This document shows, piece after piece, positions 12,288 to 24,695 of a stretch of 64,000 bases of DNA (position 1 is its first letter; each line of letters starts with the position of its first letter). Both the position numbers and the translations under genes were made by a program. Source of the DNA: Fennellomyces sp. T-0311. Taxonomy: Eukaryota; Mucoromycota; Mucoromycetes; Mucorales; Lichtheimiaceae. Below the pieces are notes generated by a model. It made no database searches. It was not told the DNA's origin and worked only from the letters and a program-made list of their open reading frames with translations. Location: positions 868,001 through 932,000 of the forward strand of contig JALLLT010000013.1 in assembly GCA_025266875.1 (NCBI GenBank). The letters are read 5' to 3'.

Positions 12288-14899
12288 AATTTGTTCTGCT
12301 TTCGTTTATATTCCATTGTTTCTGCATTCCATAAAAAGCACAATCGCATACATATTTTTTTAAGTATTGTCGCCATTTGTTTTACGAGGTCTCACAAACT
12401 GTCCATTCCCTTGTATAACCACTTCTTTCACCTAAATGGGTCACACTAGTTGAATTTATTTATGGAAGATTTACAGCTGGCTCCTATTATATAAAAAATG
12501 TGATCGCTTCCCTGTGATACAAATATCGGGCCACGGTACATTACAGAAATTGCGGTACATCCGGCTTGCTGATGATTTCATCGCAATGCATCCCAAGCAG
12601 CAAAAATTCAATAACATGTCTGTGGTCGGCCTGGTGAGATACCCTTCGATGATACTTGCAATATGGGTACATGGGCGTTGCCATGTAAGTTCGTTCTACT
12701 TTTTATGCTATTCTTGTTATCAAATTACACTTCCTTGCGCTATTGTCATTAAGCATACTTTGGACTTGTTTGGTGTTGAGATCTTTTGAACCATGGTCTT
12801 CAGTTTTGCTTCCTTCAAATGCCGGTGTAAATCATTCTTGACCGAGGAAAACTGATGACACCTTTTCACCAGGCATAGCCATCTCATTTGTAAACTATAT
12901 ATCAGGGGAGTTTAATTAACGTTCATTTGATCATAAACATAAAGTACAGGAGATTTTTATGCCTTTCAAACGGTACACGAGAATTGTACCATAATTTTTT
13001 TTACGAAGCTATGAAAGAAAATTACAAGTACCTTGTTATAACGCTCTTATGGAAAAGAATTTCTCTTATGTTTGTGATTTTATGAACGTTCACTGAGCTC
13101 CCATGTTATTATTAACCTATGTATGCCTCGGCACTTTCAAGCGCATTCGAGTCGTTTGGATGGCTCCTTCTGACATAATGAATACCGTGTTCACGACGCC
13201 TGAGGGTTTTTAAGCAGGCACCACATCTGTACCGAATCTCCTACATGTTGAAGCTACAATACCACGGTATCATGAAAAGAAATGTAGCAGTACCTTATGA
13301 ATATCGTCTACTTAAATCTTGAATTTACTATTTACGGCTAAAATCTTTGTAAAAAAAATCTTCGTACGTACGGTCATGCAATCCTTTCAAACTTTCAATA
13401 GAGCTAAAAGTACAGTCAGAGCTTCAAATCCGATTCGCCTATCTCCCTTCATCGCGCCGGAATATGGTTGCACTTGTCATAATGAGCAATTTAACAGAGG
13501 CGTATCGTTTCCCAGGAAAAGGTCACTCCAACTTTTACCTTCAAAACTCTTTCATGAATAAATGAAGTTGGTGTTGGAGATATTTTTGTATAGCTATCTG
13601 TCAAAAATTTAGGAATGCAAAGATATCGGAGTTGCAGGACCATAACTAGAATAGATGCCTGATCGGTAGGTTATGAAAGCTGCTTGATGTATCTGTTAGT
13701 TATTAGACGAGTATAGAGATATTTTCTAACAGAATTCTCACCTCAGACACAGCTGCGGACATCCGTTGTTTTCAGTATGCTATATAAAGTAACCTATAGC
13801 ATAGTCTCCATGCGGATGAAGAGGTATATGTGAACTTTCACTGACATATCTATCGCCATTGATGTGTCTCAACATGGATCAAATGCGTTTGGTGGTAGTA
13901 ATTGCAAAAAAAGTTACTGCTGGGGTACGTTGAGAAATCTGAACGTAGGTGTGCGTGATCTGTTGGCTTTGTGGTCCATGTATGAATATAACCTCTTTTC
14001 TGGTATATTGGGTTTTTGTCTCTGGGAGCTGGAGACACTGGTACTGGTCTTGGTATTAACAACGGCGACTCACGTTTATTTCTAACTTTCTCGCAATCAC
14101 CCAACTTGTTGTAGAAGTATGCGTCGAAATTACATTTAGTTACATGATATTTCGCCCGGAGCAGGGTTGCGTACTGTTGTTATCCATGGTATGAACTCAC
14201 GAATCTGAATCGAATTCCCGTGAGATCACTTATCGCATATTACTGTGTCGCGAAAGACGGGGTAGCGACTTTCGCTTTGGTACGTGAGGCCCGTCGAAAT
14301 AATCGAAAATCGACCAAATTTTCAAGGTGAAGTTTTCTGGAAGCGAGTGCGAGAAAAGTCTGCAACAAATTATACTATCAGAAGCTATGTAGCTTTTTTT
14401 GGCGACGGCTAACGTTGAAATTCTGAAACAGCAACTAAAAGAGGTAGAGGTATTCTATCTAGTGTTTTGTGGATTAGCAAAATAGTACTAGCATCAAGAG
14501 ACGTAGGGCATTAACAGAGAAAAAATGGGGCGGAAAGGACAAATGGTGTATCAATAGCGCCGGTTTCTTTCTGCGCCCACAAGCACTATCCGAAGAAGCG
14601 CAAGGGCGTAGTAATTTTCAAACATATGGAATTCGACTTTCTTCTTACGAATACTTATAGACATGCAGTGCCACAATGGTATCGCTCATGGGTAATCTCT
14701 TGTAAGTGGGAATACAGCTGTATCGAGATCATTTTTTGTAGTACATATATCGACAGGAATAAAAATGCCGCATATAACATGAGACGGTTTATGGTCCAAT
14801 GCATACTAACCGATGGCCATTCCCTTCACACATCAGTTCTCCTCTAATTAATAAAAAGGAATCAATAAATGCTTTCACAGCTTTAGTTCTTGGATCCGG
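12288..14899. other. long AT-rich non-genic stretch
   Basis: About 2.6 kb with only short, low-quality open frames in all phases. Small inverted repeats occur (CTCACG/CGTGAG at about 14191-14224; GCGAAAG/CTTTCGC near 14251-14276). The right end grades into the LINE remnant, so part may be decayed retroelement 5' sequence. No gene or RNA is supported. Confidence 0.5.
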
Positions 14900-16173
14900 C
14901 GCATTTTTGGCCACACCATTCATGTTAGCTGGGCCTAAATTTATGTCAATTTGCTTCAGTACAGCACCACTTATCTCGATGCTGGTTATCCTCCGATATC
15001 TTGGGATTTCCTATGTCAACCACGTTCCAAAGGGGGCCTCGGTCTTTTAGACCCAGCCAAGCAACAACTCGCTCTACAATCCCGTTGGATCAAAGGCATT
15101 TTCGGCCAAGGACCACCTTCCTTCATATATGCTTACCTTATGTATGAGGTAATGCAATACTCTACCGCCCCAACTATTTTCCACGGGTTTTTCACGGCAG
15201 GGCATCACTCCAGATTCCCTCCCTCTCTTCAACCTCTCATTCAAGCCTGTCACGCTCTCATTCCGTCTGATTTCTTTCACCGCCGACTACATATCACCCC
15301 GGCCACAGCCTTAGCCATACCTCTCCACATGGTGATCCTCTCTTCCTCCACCCTCACGATCTCACACAACATGCTGTCCAAGCTTCGCGTTGGTGACCTG
15401 ATGGTTTTCGACCCTGGCGGTTTTCTACGCTGCCGCACTAACGAGGAAATCATCTCATTTCGTCGCACTATTCGTGCCCTTCGGTTTTCCTTCCACAACT
15501 CCTCCCTACACTTCCCAACTGGTCTTCTGGATCTGCTTCAACCGACTGCTCTCACCATCCCGGCCTTCTTGGTGGTTGAGGACCCCTTGGTCGCTGCCAT
15601 CTCCATTGCTGGTCGCCACTCTCTCAAGGATCTCACCACTTCTCTTCTGCGTCGATCCCTACAGCAAACTGTTCCCCAGCTATCAACCACGTACACAATT
15701 CCCAGCTCAAATTCTGGCGGATGCCAATCCCACATCGAAACCGCACTGTGTGGTGGCGATTACTCACGAAACGCATCCCCACTCGTGGTCTTCTTCACTC
15801 TCACATGCCCACTTTGGCTCCCATTGCTGCCTGTGTTCACTGCCAACAACCATATGAAGATGTGTCCCATTTCTTCGTTTTCTGCCCTCCAAAGCAACGA
15901 GTCTGGAGTATCATCGCCAGACGCTGTGCCAGCGATTGGTCTCTCTCGGAAGTCCTCACCTATATATCCACCCTTCAGTACCCCCAGCGCCAACACCACC
16001 CGATCCCTGATTTGAATATCAGCATCGCATTGTCCACGATCTGGCGGCACCACTGGCGTCGCATTTTCGACCACCAACCTTTTCAAGCCGGCATCGTAGC
16101 ACGTACCGTACAACAGAAGCTTTTGGAGGCTTTGCGGCAACCGGAGGCTATAGAGTCCCAGGACGTAGATTAG
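14900..16173 (+). mobile_element. 5'-truncated LINE (non-LTR retrotransposon), RT C-terminal region
   Basis: Remnant of the C-terminal part of a LINE reverse transcriptase ORF. In one frame SWDFLCQPRSKGGLGLLD (about 14997-15050) and ALQSRWIKGIFGQG match the region after the RT thumb. After a frameshift near 15715 the second frame gives FWRMPIPHRNRTVWWRLL and a zinc-knuckle-like CVHCQQPYEDVSHFFVFC (CX2CX7HX4C; zf-RVT type), then IALSTIWRHHWRRIFDHQPF, ending at TAG 16171-16173. No endonuclease or YxDD palm motif is visible upstream, so the copy is 5' truncated and dead. An A-rich tract at 16520-16531 may be its 3' tail. This base composition is more C-rich than the flanks. Confidence 0.8.
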
Positions 16174-16540
16174 TCTATCTTTATGTTTTCCTTTTCAATT
16201 TACCGGGTGAAGTGGGAGCCCAACTTTTTGTAGTGTAAAGTCACTCCCCATTTGCCTATTTTGTAACCCGAATCTTGTACCCTCACATATAAGTTTAGCC
16301 CGACCCTCCCTTTCACTGTTTCATCACCTTTCTTTCTGTAATACCCTTCTGTTCACTGTTTGATTGCCACCGCCAATCTGTAGTATTGGTTCGTATATTT
16401 TGATCATTCATTTGCTGAACTACTGATCGCTCATAATAAACTTAGGCGGTATTTTTGTGACAGTTCAACAAATTTACAGATCACGGGCGATGTTTCCACT
16501 CCCCGACCCAATAAAATACAAAAAAAAAAAAGCACCACTT

Positions 16541-18603
16541 ATGGACAGAACCCCGTGCAAAGGTACCTTGCATACCCCATACAGAATATCAATGTCTTAT
16601 GATATGTAGGATGTCGCACTAGACATAAAAAGTGTGTTTGGAAGAATGACGATACAGAAGTATGCGATCGCTGTGCCAGAATGGAGATCGATTGCGTTTC
16701 GCTGGACAATCATAAAACGAATACTGAATTAACATCGTCGGGCAATTATGACGAGTTACAAAGTTGGTGGACAACTGTCGATCAGCTTGAAACACAGATG
16801 CAAGAACTAGAAGTAATGAAAACACGATTGCAACAGGATTCGGCTGCCAGGCAACAACCCCAACTGGAATGGCAATTGAGCATTACCAATGGCGTCCTGA
16901 GGCTCGAAACACCTATCCGAAATGTGGAGGAGCTTGCCCAGTTTTCGAAAGCGTCAATGCGGTACCTATCTCCGTTTACTGGATTTTTCACTAGGCAGCC
17001 GATACGATTCGAAAGCCAGTCTATCAGCCTTACACTTGGGTTAACAGCTGCGATGCAACGTCATGATATGCTCAAACCGCGAAGAAGGCAGCTTGCATTG
17101 CTGGATTACAACGATAGCAGCCAACATTCAACACAAATTTCTCGATCTACTATCGATCATCTCGTTTCAATATATCTGAGACATTACAACAGCATTTACG
17201 GCGCAGTGCACCAACCAACTTTTCTCCAGCACTATCATAGCATGGATGATCCAATGAATAGTGCGCTTACGCTTGGAGTATGCGTAGATGCGATCGTGCG
17301 AGTTCATCATCAGCTAAATTACTCGGCCAACAAACTCTGTCTGCTCGGCAAGCTGTTCTATAATCGATGTAAAGACTTGCTTTTTGATTTGTACGAGGAC
17401 CCAAGACAGAAGCTCAAAGTCGTCATTGTTACGAGTCTATTATCTCAGTATCTTATAATCATGCACTTGAACTACATCGAAGCAAATCACCTAGTCACAA
17501 TGGCTCTGCGCGTTTGCCCGGACCTTATAAGGTGTCATGGCGGTACGACACCTGTGGAAAGAGTCCTTTTTCAACGCCATTATCTTCACCTCGAAATGCT
17601 CAGTCGAGTACTCAAAATGCTCCACGAGGAAAAGGTCGACTTTACAAAACCGACCGGTATAGAAGTGATGGAAGCTTTGGACGATGAACCGGAGAAAACA
17701 AAAGTGTATATGGCTATGTCTAATCATATATTCCGATTACTTGGATCTCCCTATGTCTCGGATATGATGGTAGCTAATACTTTTATTAAAATATCAGATC
17801 ATCTAATCGTATATTTTTCGTGAATTCCGTATAGAGACGCATCAATAATATTTTTCAAGGCCTGCCCTGTGACATATTGCTCGAGGATATACTGCAATAT
17901 GAGCCGTTGATAAAGGAATGGTGGTCTAGTTTGCCAGAGCAGTACCGGGTCTGCGAGGATCCTTTTGATCATGACGTTTACAAGCTCGTCGAAGTAAAGG
18001 TGTCGGAAAATTATTTTCCATTTTTCATTTTGCATATCATGACTGGCGTCTTCGCTTCATCAATCTTGCAACCAAACGTAACATCAACAGCCGAAGGCAC
18101 AGTTCCTATGGAGGCGATGCAACTTATCAGAGATAAATCTGCGTCGCTAGCGCTCAGTTCATGCAAAGTTCTTATTCATGCATTGGATCAGAACTGGGAT
18201 CCAAAAACATCTGATATGCCAAGCTGTAAGTAGCCCTTATATGATGTCAAAGTTGCTTGTTTTACTAACGTGGATTATAGTTTCATTGACCGTCATGCTG
18301 TATGTTACATACTGCTTAGAAAAGATTTCCTACTCCAAGGTTATCCGGTTCCCATTATATCTGCTGAATAAGATGATGAAGAGCCTTGCCACAAGGATAA
18401 ACGCCTTTTTTCCTCCCGGTCATGCAGTGCCATCATCATCCTCGCTGCTTACATCTCTTCTCACGAACAACAAGTCTATATACGACATCTATGAAACATA
18501 CGATAGTTATTTATTTCCAGGGTGTGCCTTAACGTCCGATCAACTTTTCACATCTGTCAATCGGCTGGTGGATCAGCATCTTAGAGTCTCATCTCATCAA
18601 TAG
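16541..18603 (+). CDS. Zn2Cys6 transcription factor, array copy 1
   Basis: Fungal binuclear-zinc-cluster regulator, 631 aa in four exons: 16541-16562, 16610-17769, 17835-18225, 18281-18603. Splicing of the 22 nt first exon (MDRTPCK) to exon 2 is needed to build the zinc cluster CKGCRTRHKKC ... CDRCARMEIDC, i.e. CX2CX6CX9CX2CX6C. A short coiled coil follows (DQLETQMQELEVMKTRLQQ). The middle homology region of fungal_trans type includes VHQPTFLQHYHSMDDPMNSA and DVYKLVEVKV. The last exon is a separate helical C-terminus. It lies 368 bp downstream of the LINE remnant. Target genes are unknown. Zinc-cluster factors commonly regulate linked genes, but no obvious pathway lies nearby. The fold is confident; the biological role is not known. 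Confidence 0.88.
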
Positions 18604-19860
18604 GTTAAGTCTTACTCTTGATGTGCTACTATATGTCTTTGCAGATACATGAATTCTTTTCTCTTGTATACCCAAATAGCTACATAAAAAAGATAATACA
18701 AACGCACAAGGATTTGTTAAAAGATTACCGATAGCTACTGCCTTCATCCTGATATGTCTGTGTGGATTTGAGAAAACAAAGGGTATAGTTGGAATGCGCT
18801 AATATACATATTCTAATCGTGGATCAAAAAACATCAGAGGGCCTTTCCTTCGTCGATGGAGGAAGAATTCAGTGCATTTCACGGCGACATATTTGTGCTA
18901 ATGTGTAAAGGATACAATATCAAGCGATACCTCAAACGGCTGTCATCAACACAATCGAACCAATACCACCGAGGTGATGCATTGAAAACTGCCAACAGAG
19001 CCATTCGTTGTACAAACCACTGATATTCACTTCATGGTCGAAATGCTCTTGGCTGCAATGCTGCTGCTTCTCTTTATATTGATACTCAAGGCTGGAAATT
19101 GTTGTACATGACAATGACAACGCGCTCCCACCGTTTCAGGCAGGACCGCAAAAAAAAGTTATGCAATCGTCTTAAATGGATCCTACATTGGCATGAATCG
19201 TGTCTCCGTTCCTTAGTTGTCCAATCTGACGTTGAAAGGTGATATTTTAGCTTTACAGTATGAAATAGAAGTCTTTATTGACGACGTAAATGAACGCGCG
19301 CTGATCACAGCTTTCCGCTCTCGTCTGATCCGGTTGAACAAGGAAATGAAAACCCTATGCGGCATCAAGGGAAAGGAAGTAGTCATGAGAAAGGGAACAA
19401 TGTAAGAAAGCAATAACAAGGAAAGATGAAAAAGTAGAATGGAATACAAAGTAAAAGTCGGATGGAAGGGGAACAAATCCGTAACTATATACTTGTTGGG
19501 GATGAAAAAGGGTAGCCTTTTTTTCTTTTTAAGAAGCAACGGGCGATGTGGGTTGCAATGACACAGGGGCCGGTGGTTCCATCCACTCGAAGGTCTCGTC
19601 CACGCTGGTCGGGTGGCACATATCCTTGTCGGCGATGTGGGTTTCAATGGGTGTTTAGGGTTTCCAAAATGACACATAGCTGCGGCCATTTGGATTTCCA
19701 GTAGTTCCGAGCAGCTTGCGATCTAGGCGGCTTTTTTTTTGGCAAGCGGTTGAGAAGGAATGAGGTGGGATCGTCGATATGGTGTGGCAGGTTAAGCGTG
19801 CTGTTGATCGAGAAACATGCGGTCAGGTGTCGATTTTAGCTTTATGTATATATTCAGCGC
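18604..19860. other. spacer between array copies 1 and 2
   Basis: No gene supported. Short open frames exist on both strands (for example about 19217-19405 +, 19213-19689 -) but lack recognisable domains. The phrase GGCGATGTGGGTT(G/T)CAATG occurs twice, at about 19550 and 19631, a small direct repeat. The 19217-19405 frame (ending MRKGTM) could be a decayed retroelement fragment, but this is a guess. Confidence 0.4.
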
Positions 19861-19864
19861 ATGT

Positions 19865-21930
19865 CCTAAACGTACATATTTTACCTGTCAAAGGTGCATT
19901 TTCCTCTCGAGTGATGAGACACCTTCAGAAGCACCCCCATCATTGAAAAAAACGGCGACGACGATCACGCATTTGGTGCTGGACGGCCGTAAGGAGAACA
20001 AGAAGCAAATGGAATGTATTTTAAAGATAAGTCATAACTTGCGATCGTATACCGGTACATCGGTCCTACTACGGCAACCCAGAGCCATGGTATTGGGTGT
20101 ATCGTCTTCCGTGCTTCCCTGCTCACTCTTGTTCTGGTATCCGAGATTGAGCTTTGTAGTCACTGACTCGAGCTGTAATCATTTTTCACCCATCGACGGT
20201 CTGGATGCCTGTATCAGCTCAGACATTGTCCTGCGCTCGAAACACCTACCAGAACAATGTATGAACTCGACTTATTTGGAAAAGCATCACTACGGTACCT
20301 TTCGCTGCTTACTGGAATATTCAAGAAACAGCCGATACGATTCGAAAGCGGGTCATTTAGTCTAACGCATGGTGTATGGTATATAATGCATCGACATGAT
20401 GTGCTCAGAGCACACAAAACGCAGTCTGCAATAGGAAACAGCAGCGATAATCGATTCTCACGGTCATGTGTGCACGATTACCGAACTGCCATCGACTACC
20501 TCGTTCCAATATATTTGAAGTATCAAAACACCATGTTCGGGCTGGTGCATCAACCAACATTTCTCGAATACTATCGTCGTTTGGATAATCCGACAAATGA
20601 TGCGCTCGTACTTGCCATTTGTGTTGATGCACTGCCACAGATTCGTCATATGTTAAAATACAATTCCAGCGAGATTCGTGCTCTGATCGATATTTTCTAC
20701 GATCGATGCAGGGACTTGCTTTTCGACATGTACGATGATCCGACCAAAAAGTTGCAAATTATTATGACAACAACCCTTTTACAGCAATATGTTTCCGATG
20801 TGGTCCTGAATTTTGCCGAAGCTCGTCTCATAATTTCGCTAGCGCTACTAGTTTGCTCAGACTTGGCGAAATCTCGTGAGGAAATAACACCAGTGGAAAG
20901 AGTTTTTTTTTAGCGTCACTATTTCCGTCTGGAAATGCTCAATCGAACGCACCGGTTGCTGGAGGAATACAAGATCGATTTTACGATGTCAACGTCTATG
21001 GAAATGATGGAGGTTCTGGACGATGAACCAGAGAAAACAAAAGAGTATATGCTATTGCCAATCATATATTTCGGCTACTTGGATCTCCCTATGTTTGCAA
21101 TATGATGGTAGGCCATTTTTACTATTTTTAATATGTTTTAACGAGGTTGTATATCTCTACTGTTTATATAGAGAAATATCAATCACTTATTCTACGGAGA
21201 GTCATGTGAAATACCTTTTGAGGATCTACTGCAATATGAACCGTAGATCAAGGACTGGTGGGATAGTCTACCAACGAAATATCACGTCTGTGAGAACCCC
21301 TTTAATCCAAATGGATACAAACTCGTCGAAGGAAAGGTGTCCTCAGACTACAACCCATTCACCATTCTAAATCTCATAATTGCTACCTTCCCTTCATCTA
21401 TTTTGCAGCCGGTCGTGAATGCCACCATCTGAAATTACAGTTGTCACGGAGGCAGTTCAGCTTATCCGAGAGAAATCGGTTTCACCTGCTCTCAATTCAT
21501 GTAAGGTTATTATGTATTCCTTACAAGAAAATTGGGACCCACACACATGTGATTAGCCGTCGTGTAAGACTCTTTTTCCATGTGAAGATACTCTAACCAA
21601 TCTCAATTATAGTTTCATATCTATTACGCTTTATGGGATCTATTACTTCGAGAAACTTTCCGTTGTATGGATATTCGGTTTCCTTTAGACCTACTGAGTA
21701 TGTTGACTGAAAGCATTGCCGTAAAGTCAAAAGCGCTTCTTCCCCCGGCCATACAGTTCCACTGTCGTCCTCGCTTTTCATATTTTATCTAGATAATTTT
21801 AAAACGCACCTGTACGAAATATCGAAAACTATACCTTCCCTGGTTGTGCGATGCTTTCGGATCTTTTATTCACATCAGCTAATCGACTGGTGGAGCAGCA
21901 TCTCACCGTTTCGTATAATACCCGTTAGAC
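19865..21930 (+). pseudogene. Zn2Cys6 transcription factor, array copy 2 (pseudogene)
   Basis: Clearly homologous to its neighbours from about 20230 (GKASLRYLSLLTGIFKKQPI) through VHQPTFLEYYRRLDNPTNDA and EKTK near 21040. It carries several lesions. A TAG at 20911-20913 replaces the Gln codon of the VLFQR element. A frameshift in the ANHI(L/F)RLLG element near 21060 leads to a stop. EYEP-type sequence is followed by TAG (about 21244), and GD(M)PS is replaced by CD-stop near 21554. The zinc cluster is missing or unrecognisable: only a TCQRC remnant is visible near 19884. The C-terminal exon is still traceable to about 21928 (LLFTSANRLVEQHLTVS). Not expected to give a functional factor. Confidence 0.85.
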
Positions 21931-22069
21931 TATCATTCTGTACATATTAATACATCATATTTTCTTTTTGACTTTGCGGAATGATTCATAATCTTTTATC
22001 ACTACATAATTCCACAACCTATGTTTTTGAGCCATAATTTACTCTTGGCACCAGGACATTGTGAATGTG

Positions 22070-22378
22070 CATGACGCGGAAGCAGGCGTGATGTATGTTA
22101 TCTCGACCATTCATGACTTTCTTGAAGTCAGCCAATATAAATTCGATGAGCAACAGGCTGGAGAAAGGCAAAAGCTATCTTCCTTGAATTTCCTCGTTCA
22201 CCTCCCATTGTCAACAGCATCATCATCATCGAGGCCATCCTGCAAGGGATATGGAAGGTACATTGGGCAAAAGTTTTTGAGGACCAGCCTTTCCGCGTGC
22301 GCCACACCATGAGTACCATCCACCAATTAGTTCGTCATAGAGTAGCCGAAAACAATGTATTTCAGCTTAGTCTATAAA
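22070..22378 (+). mobile_element. second LINE tail, RT C-terminus fragment
   Basis: The frame ending with TAA at 22376-22378 reads EAILQGIWKVHWAKVFEDQP and then HQLVRHRVAENN. It aligns with IALSTIWRHHWRRIFDHQPF ... of the remnant at 14.9-16.2 kb, the very end of a LINE ORF2. Upstream phase is lost within about 150 bp. The alignment is by eye across about 40 residues, so this is probable rather than certain. It sits about 100 bp before the ATG of array copy 3. Confidence 0.55.
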
Positions 22379-22479
22379 TGTATTCATTTCCTACTGCGCA
22401 CCGCTCAATATGACGTGTGTGGAAATAAAACTGGGACATAAATTTCGTTCGCCTACAAAAAAAAGCTATCTTCCAAAGA

Positions 22480-24521
22480 ATGCACAGAACTCCATGCAAA
22501 GGTACAGTGCTAGTGCGAAGTTAAAGATTTGTGTCTCATATTGAATAGCTTGCCGTTCCAGACATAAGAAATGCGTCTGGAAAGATTACAATGCCGAGTT
22601 ATGCAATCGTTGCGTAAAACTGGGGATCGCATGCAATTCGATGAGTGTTAAAAGCATTACCCCAACACCTGTGAAAACTGACACCCCGGAAATGCAAGAC
22701 ATGTGGACAACAATCGAGCAACTGGGAACAGAAATGCAACAGTTAGAAGTCATGAAAGCGAGTTTAGTTACCAAGCAGCAACCTCCTCACATGGAATGGC
22801 AACTGAGCATCACTAACGGTGTCTTGAAACTCGAAACACCTATCCAAACAATAGAAGAACTTGTCATGTTCTCACAAGCGTCGATGCGATACCTGTCTCC
22901 GTTTTCCGGATTGTTCAATAAGCAGCCGATACAGTTCGAAAGCAAATCAATTAGCCTTACACATGGTCTATCCTACATTATGCATCGGCATGAAATGCTC
23001 AAGCCGCGCAGGAAACGATTTGAAATACTTGGATACAACGACAACAACCAAATTATACGACGATCAACCCATACTTCTCGATCTACCATCGATTATCTTG
23101 TCTCCATGTATCTGAGGCATTACAACAACGCTATCGGAATGCTCCATCAACCGACGTTTCCCAAGTACTATCAGGACTTGGACGACCCATGGGATAGTGC
23201 ACTTGCACTTGCAGTCTGTGTTGATGCGCTCGCACGGATTCGCCACCTATTGGTGTATTCGCCCGACGAAGCATGTATTTTATCTGAAGTTTTCTATAGC
23301 CGATGTAAAGACCTACTTTTCGACATGTACGAGGATCAAACACAAAGGCTTCAAATTGTCGTCGTTACGAGTCTACTATTGCAATATCTTTCAGATGTAC
23401 TATTGAACCACCTTGAAGCCAATCGCTTAGCGACAGTAGCATTACTGATCTGTGCAGACCTTGAAAACTGTGTCAGCAGGATGACACCTGTGGAGAGAAT
23501 TCTTTTCCAACGCAACTATTTCCATATAAAGATGTCCGACCGATCATTCAAGATGTTATATGAAGACAAGATAGATTTTACAAAGTCGATATCTATGCCA
23601 GAGATGGAAGTGTTGGATGATGAACCGGAAAAAACAAAGTGGTATGTTTGCATGGTGAACAATACCCTCCGTTTCCTTGGATCCCGCTATATATCAGATA
23701 TGATGGTATGTCTACCGTTTAATAAAGTATTACAGATAGCTAACTATGTGTTCCCACTTTATAGGCGAAGGTCAACCGTATCTTCTTGGGTCAGTCCTGT
23801 GACATACTGATGGAAGATGTATTACGATATCAACCCTTAGTCTTGGAGTGGTGGAATTCTTTACCTCAAGAACTTCGACTTTGTGAGGACCCTTTTGATC
23901 CGCACGCATACAAATTTGTCGAAGGAAAAGTGGCTCCAAATACTCTGCTCCCTTTCACTATTTTACATATTGTGACCGGCATCTTCTCTGCATCCATCTT
24001 ACAGCCGAAAGTAACGCCAACGTCTGAAACTGTCGCTAGTCCAGAACTGGTCCAACTTATCCGAAAAAACTCCATTGCACTTGCTATCAACTCATGCAAA
24101 GTTCTTGTTTACTCATTGAAGGAGAATTGGGATCCCTATACGTCCGATATGCCCTCTGGTAAGAATTTTTTATGCAAAGGAGTGCTTGCTAACTTTGATT
24201 ATAGTTTCGTTGTCTGTCATGATGGATGCTTGCTATGTCTTTGAAAAGCTCTCAAGCTGCCGAGATATTTGTTTCCCGTCAGACCTACTGGGATTGCTGA
24301 CAAGGAGCCTTGATGCAAAGTTGAAAGCCCTTATCCCACCGGGCCATGTAGTTCCGTCATCCTCATCGGCGCTCATACCCTATCTAGAGTCTTCTTCTGA
24401 ATCCCCATATGAAGTTTACGAGCGATATCCCTACCCGGGTGAAGCACTATTTTCGGATGTACTTTTCACGACAATCAATCGGTTGCTGGATCAACATCTT
24501 ACGGTGTCAAATCAAATGTAG
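22480..24521 (+). CDS. Zn2Cys6 transcription factor, array copy 3
   Basis: Intact paralogue, 629 aa, four exons: 22480-22501, 22549-23705, 23765-24158, 24205-24521, with intron positions identical to copy 1. The zinc cluster, assembled over intron 1, is CKACRSRHKKC ... CNRCVKLGIAC. Then a short coiled coil (EQLGTEMQQLEVMKAS) and the middle homology region (LHQPTFPKYYQDLDDPWDSA, EVFYSRCKDLLFDMYED). The C-terminal exon includes LFTTINRLLDQHLTVS. The start is fixed by MHRTPCK, parallel to MDRTPCK of copy 1. Upstream lies an A8 run and the second LINE tail. DNA-binding nuclear regulator by family; targets unknown. Confidence 0.88.
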
Positions 24522-24695
24522 TAGTTTATTCATTGTATCCATGTATGTTAGAATAGTTTTAAATATAATTGCCATCCCCCTCTCTTAATGTTCACTGCTC
24601 GTTTCCATAAAGTGCTTTGTATACATAAGTCAGGTGACTGATATTTTTGCCTCGTTCTTCACAATCCGCAGAGTCGGGGCGGCTCTCTTGTCTCC

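Noticed and set aside
12541..12684. Minus-strand 47-codon frame (MATPMYPYCKYHRRVSHQA...) with a faint helix-turn-helix look
   Set aside because: Too short, no promoter or splice support, and no recognisable family; likely chance.
14190..14280. Small inverted repeats near 14.2 kb as a possible tRNA or terminator
   Set aside because: No cloverleaf with A-box and B-box could be drawn; stems of 6-7 bp are expected by chance in such sequence.
19213..19689. Minus-strand 158-codon open frame
   Set aside because: Low-complexity Leu/Ser/Pro-rich translation with no motif, in a spacer between array copies; coding potential not convincing.
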